Shown: positions 60,823-64,000 of the stretch, in pieces
Layout of the letters: every line of letters begins with the position of its first letter
Numbering within the stretch: position 1 is the stretch's first letter
Assembly (NCBI RefSeq): GCF_035938995.1
Contig: NZ_DASZGI010000128.1
Location: 1 to 64,000, forward strand
Direction: 5' to 3'
DNA: 64,000 bases
DNA from: DASZGI01 sp035938995
Lineage (GTDB): Bacteria > Actinomycetota > Actinomycetes > Streptomycetales > Catenulisporaceae
Notes under the pieces: generated by a model
What the model was told of the DNA's origin: nothing
What the model saw: the letters and a program-made list of their open reading frames with translations, nothing else
The model's database searches: none
Program-made: the position numbers and the translations under genes

Positions 60823-61533
60823 TCACGAGTCAAAGAGACGAACCTCCCAAGTCAGGCGGTGTTCCGCGGAGATGTCCGATAAGGGCGCGGACAGTGCGGG
60901 CAGGTCTTCGACGGGTCCGCGCGCCGCACGCACCGCAGCCGCGGCCATCTCATCCACCGCCTCGGCCAGGCCCGCGAGCACTTCCGTGACCGCGTCCGGA
61001 TCGAGGTTGAGCAGCCGGGTCGCCGTCGCTGCCGGGCCGGTCACCGAGCCGAGCGCCGCAGCGGCCGCGGTGCCGTGCACGTCCAGGCCTGCGGCAGCGG
61101 CGGCGGCGCCGAACGCGATCGGCTGATGCGGACCGTCGGGATGCACCCGCGCTGCGGCCTCCAGCACCGGGCTCGGCCACCCGGCACCGGCCGCGCGCAC
61201 CAGCTGCCGCCCCAGCTTGCGCGAGACCTCCCGCTGCGCCGGGGATGGCGTGCGCGCGTCCAACTCGCTATCGAGGACGGCCAGCTCCTTCGACTGGAAC
61301 ACCCCGCCGCCCGCCGTGGCCAGCACCCCGTCGGCCAGCTCGAGCACCGTCGCCGCGGCGAACGCGGCCGCGGTGAATCCGACCGTGGTCAGCCGGCCGA
61401 GCAGAAACGACTGCAGCGTGTCCGCGTCATCGACCCGCCCGGCTCGCACGGCCGCCTCGAGACCGCCGGAGTGCATGTGCGTCCCGGAGGGCAGGCGCCC
61501 GTCGGCGAGCAGCAACAGCGGAATCAGGCTCAT
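60823..61533 (-). CDS. ureF: urease accessory protein UreF
   Basis: 236 residues from ATG 61533. LLLLADGRLPSGTHMHSGGL and DADTLQSFLLGRLTTVGFTA are typical of UreF, as are GRQLVRAAG and the C-terminal AEHRLTWEVRLFDS. UreF acts as a checkpoint for UreG GTPase during urease activation. It is the first gene of the ureFD pair, and the divergent neighbour is an acyl-CoA dehydrogenase. Confidence 0.85.
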   Translation of the reverse strand: MSLIPLLLLADGRLPSGTHMHSGGLEAAVRAGRVDDADTLQSFLLGRLTTVGFTAAAFAAATVLELADGVLATAGGGVFQSKELAVLDSELDARTPSPAQREVSRKLGRQLVRAAGAGWPSPVLEAAARVHPDGPHQPIAFGAAAAAAGLDVHGTAAAAALGSVTGPAATATRLLNLDPDAVTEVLAGLAEAVDEMAAAAVRAARGPVEDLPALSAPLSDISAEHRLTWEVRLFDS

Positions 61534-61663
61534 CGGAGAGCCAACATTAGCGTCAACATGAACCGCGGGGGCAGCGCATCGAAACACGGGCACCGCGCAG
61601 GTGGGCTCGGGTGCCGGATGGTTGGATGAGGACAGGCGCAGCAGAACTCGACGAGGAGTCCCC

Positions 61664-62866
61664 GTGAGCAGTGCACAGAGTGCCGCGAACCCCACGCCCG
61701 GCCCGATGAAGGACCCGCTCGACCTGCTCGACACATCCTCGCTGCTGTCTGAGGAGGAGCGCGACATCCAGGCCACGGTCGCCCGCTTCCTCGCCGACCG
61801 GGTCCGCCCGCATCTGCCCGAGTGGTTCGAGAACGCGCACTTCCCGCGCGAACTGGCGCCCGAACTCGGCAAGCTCGGCCTGCTCGGCATGCACCTGGAG
61901 GGCTACGGATGCGCGGGCGTCGGCGCGGTGGCCTACGGCATGGCGTGTCTGGAACTGGAGGCGGCGGACTCGGGCCTGCGCAGCTTTGTGTCCGTGCAGG
62001 GGTCCCTGGCGATGTACAGCATCTGGCGGTACGGCTCGCCGGAGCAGAAGCAGCAGTGGCTGCCGAAGCTCGCGGCCGGGGAGGCGATCGGCTGCTTCGG
62101 GCTGACCGAACCGGACTTCGGCAGCAATCCGGCCGGGATGCGCACCCGGGCGGTACGCGACGGCGGCGACTGGATCCTCGACGGCACGAAGATGTGGATC
62201 ACCAACGGCGGCCTCGCGGACGTCGCGACCGTGTGGGCCGGCACCGACGAGGGCGTGCGCGGCTTCCTCGTCCCGCGCGGCACCCCCGGTTTCACCACCC
62301 ACGACATCGAACGCAAGCTCTCGTTGCGGGCCTCGGTCACCTCGGAGCTGATCCTGCAGGGTGTGCGGCTGCCCGAGTCCGCACGGCTGCCCGAGGCGCG
62401 CGGCCTGGGCGCGCCGCTGTCCTGCCTGAACGAGGCCCGCTTCGGCATCATGTTCGGCGCGGTCGGGGCGGCCCGCGACTGCCTGCAGACGGCGCTGGCG
62501 TACGCCGACGCGCGCATCCAGTTCGACCGGCCGATCAGCGCGTTCCAGCTGACCCAGCGCAAGCTGGCGGACATGGCAGTCTCGCTGAACACGGCGATGC
62601 TGCTGGCCGTCCACCTCGGCCGGCTCAAGGAGCGCGGCCGGATCCGCCCGGAGCAGATCAGCGTCGGCAAGCTCAACAACGTGCGCGAGGCCATCGCCAT
62701 CGCCCGCGAGTGCCGCACGATCCTCGGCGCGAACGGCGTGTCGCTCGAGTACTCGCCGCTGCGGCACGCAAACAATCTCGAGTCCGTGCTCACCTACGAG
62801 GGCACCTCGGAGATCCACACGCTGGTGATCGGGCAGGCGCTCACCGGGCAGTCCGCGTACCGGTGA
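61664..62866 (+). CDS. gcdH: acyl-CoA dehydrogenase, glutaryl-CoA dehydrogenase type
   Basis: 400 residues from GTG 61664 with GAGGAG. GCFGLTEPDFGSNPAGMRTR and ILDGTKMWITNGGLADVATV bind FAD and substrate; the C-terminal YEGTSEIHTLVIGQALTGQS carries the catalytic Glu as in glutaryl-CoA dehydrogenases. These decarboxylate glutaryl-CoA to crotonyl-CoA in lysine and tryptophan breakdown. Electrons would go to the ETF encoded at 1035-3252. Confidence 0.88.
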   Translation: MSSAQSAANPTPGPMKDPLDLLDTSSLLSEEERDIQATVARFLADRVRPHLPEWFENAHFPRELAPELGKLGLLGMHLEGYGCAGVGAVAYGMACLELEAADSGLRSFVSVQGSLAMYSIWRYGSPEQKQQWLPKLAAGEAIGCFGLTEPDFGSNPAGMRTRAVRDGGDWILDGTKMWITNGGLADVATVWAGTDEGVRGFLVPRGTPGFTTHDIERKLSLRASVTSELILQGVRLPESARLPEARGLGAPLSCLNEARFGIMFGAVGAARDCLQTALAYADARIQFDRPISAFQLTQRKLADMAVSLNTAMLLAVHLGRLKERGRIRPEQISVGKLNNVREAIAIARECRTILGANGVSLEYSPLRHANNLESVLTYEGTSEIHTLVIGQALTGQSAYR

Positions 62867-62886
62867 GGGGGTGGGCCGGCCGGGGC

Positions 62887-64000
62887 TCAGCGGGCCCGCA
62901 GGGCGAGGTAGAAGTCGACCTGGTGGTCCAGCCGGGACAGATCCCGGCCGGTCAGCTGGTTGATCTTCTCGATCCGGTACCGCAGTGTGTTGACATGAAT
63001 GTGCAGTTCCTGCGCGCACCGGCTCCAGGAGGCCGAGCAGTTCAGGAACCGGTCCAGGGTCTGCTCCAGCTGCGAGTGGTGGCGGGCGTCGTAGGCGCGC
63101 AGCGGGCCGAGTAGCCGCTCGCGGTATCCGCGCCGCAGGTCGTCCGGCACGTGCGCGAGCAGCACGAGGTGCGAGGCGAGTTCGTCGTGCCCGGCGATCT
63201 CCAGCAGCCCGGGACGCCGCATGGCCAGCCGCATCGCCAGGCGCGCCTCCTCGATCGCGCCGGTCAGGTCGGCGGTCTGCACGATCCGGTCGCTGATCCC
63301 GATCGCCACCCGATCGCGGCCGAGGCCGGGCGCGAGGGCCGACAACCGCGCGCGCAGCGTCGCCGGGTCCGCCAGGGGAGGAGCGCTGGTCTCCGGTGTC
63401 GCCGCTTCCGAAGCCTCTGGGGCTGAGGCTTTGGCGGTGTCGGCGCCGGCGATTTTGGTCACGGCCGGCGCGGGACTGATGGCGACCGCGAACGCGGACT
63501 CGGCCCACGCCGCCGGGTCGTCGGCACCGACGTGATCGAGCTGCGCACCGGGGAACACGGCGATCGGGACCGGCGTCGCGCCGTCCGGCGCCTCGACGAG
63601 CGTGCGGGCCAGCCGGCCGACCCGGACGTTGCCGGCCGTCGCGATGGCCACGGCGCGCAATCCGGCCGCCGGGTCCAGGCCGACCAACCCGAGCCGGGCG
63701 CCGATCTCCGCGATCGGCGCGGCCTGGGCGGCGAGCATCACCAGCTCACGGCACACCCGCCGCACCGGCCGCTGCGCCTCCGCCTCGCGGGCGCGCTCGG
63801 CCCCGACCAGCCGCGCGGCGCCGCGCGCGGCCTCCCGGCGCTGGCGCGGCCAGGTGCGCCAGTCGCCCTCGAAGACCGCATACCAGTCGGTCACCGCCGT
63901 GCCGGGTCGGCCCGACACCGTGTAGACCGAGTATGTCTTGCCGCGATACTCGATCAACCGCTCGGGGAGCGCCGCGGTGCGCAGCGACTCGCGGGCGATG
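62887..64000 (-). CDS. PucR/CdaR-family regulator, 5' end beyond window
   Basis: At least 371 residues, since the frame remains open to 64000 (IARESLRTAALPERLIEYRG). The C-terminal HTH reads LDRFLNCSASWSRCAQELHI, HVNTLRYRIEKINQLTGRD. The central CdaR-like segment ALAPGLGRDRVAIGISDRIV is interrupted by an Ala/Glu/Thr-rich insertion (SAPEASEAATPETSAPP). It is convergent with gcdH (20 bp gap) and may regulate a pathway to the right of the window. Confidence 0.85.
   Translation of the reverse strand, partial: IARESLRTAALPERLIEYRGKTYSVYTVSGRPGTAVTDWYAVFEGDWRTWPRQRREAARGAARLVGAERAREAEAQRPVRRVCRELVMLAAQAAPIAEIGARLGLVGLDPAAGLRAVAIATAGNVRVGRLARTLVEAPDGATPVPIAVFPGAQLDHVGADDPAAWAESAFAVAISPAPAVTKIAGADTAKASAPEASEAATPETSAPPLADPATLRARLSALAPGLGRDRVAIGISDRIVQTADLTGAIEEARLAMRLAMRRPGLLEIAGHDELASHLVLLAHVPDDLRRGYRERLLGPLRAYDARHHSQLEQTLDRFLNCSASWSRCAQELHIHVNTLRYRIEKINQLTGRDLSRLDHQVDFYLALRAR

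Noticed and set aside
61553..63508. 651-residue minus-strand frame
   Set aside because: Antisense shadow of the acyl-CoA dehydrogenase and out of frame with the PucR gene.

Overview
High-GC actinobacterial chromosome (very G+C-rich third codon positions, many GTG starts, Tat/lipoprotein enzymes, PucR regulators, Lsr2, NIS siderophore synthetases) carrying one integrated mobile element of about 29.7 kb. Host DNA occupies about 1-12,357 and 42,039-64,000. The element lies between and is visibly less G+C-rich, with AT-rich islands. No rRNA, complete tRNA or CRISPR array was seen.

Left host flank: an electron-transfer-flavoprotein operon (etfB, etfA and an EtfD-type ETF:menaquinone oxidoreductase) feeds electrons from acyl-CoA dehydrogenases to the membrane. 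An iron block follows: a FhuF-like 2Fe-2S ferric reductase, a VIT-family transporter, two tandem IucA/IucC siderophore synthetases, and a flavin reductase with a near-consensus iron box upstream.

Mobile element (core GAAG at 12,354-12,357 and 42,039-42,042): a large serine integrase has split the host mug (uracil/mismatch DNA glycosylase) gene at the codons of its NPSG loop. The native 3' end is stranded at the left end. At the right end the element supplies a new in-frame C-terminus, so a full-length hybrid mug remains. Inside are two separate transfer modules, each a VirD4/TraG-like ATPase plus a Replic_Relax protein. The left one also carries excisionase and tyrosine integrase genes and a 20-nt tRNA-3'-end-like sequence followed by a terminator. 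Between the modules sits a nuclease-rich, defence-like island: two Shedu-family (DUF4263) proteins, a protein with a C-terminal restriction-like domain, a ParB-like small protein and two further nuclease-like proteins. The right part holds small membrane proteins, an Lsr2 xenogeneic silencer, an RsbW-like ATPase, a tightly coupled radical SAM / DEDDh exonuclease / dTMP kinase / Cys-rich peptide operon, a nucleotidyltransferase-like protein, and an XRE-DUF5753/DUF6879 regulatory operon. A secreted CHAP hydrolase with seven propeller-like repeats lies near the left end.

Right host flank: aspartate aminotransferase, a secreted covalent-FAD oxidase, a DUF2071 protein, a GH15 glycosidase (trehalase/glucoamylase family), a HAD hydrolase, a rhomboid-like protein, an MFS transporter, a secreted GH59 galactosidase with ricin-type lectin repeats, a proline catabolic locus (PucR regulator, proline dehydrogenase, P5C dehydrogenase), thioredoxin, ureF-ureD without ureG or urease genes, a glutaryl-CoA-dehydrogenase-like enzyme, and a second PucR/CdaR regulator cut by the window end. 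Short palindromes centred on GACCGGTC occur at three host loci and were not seen in the element.
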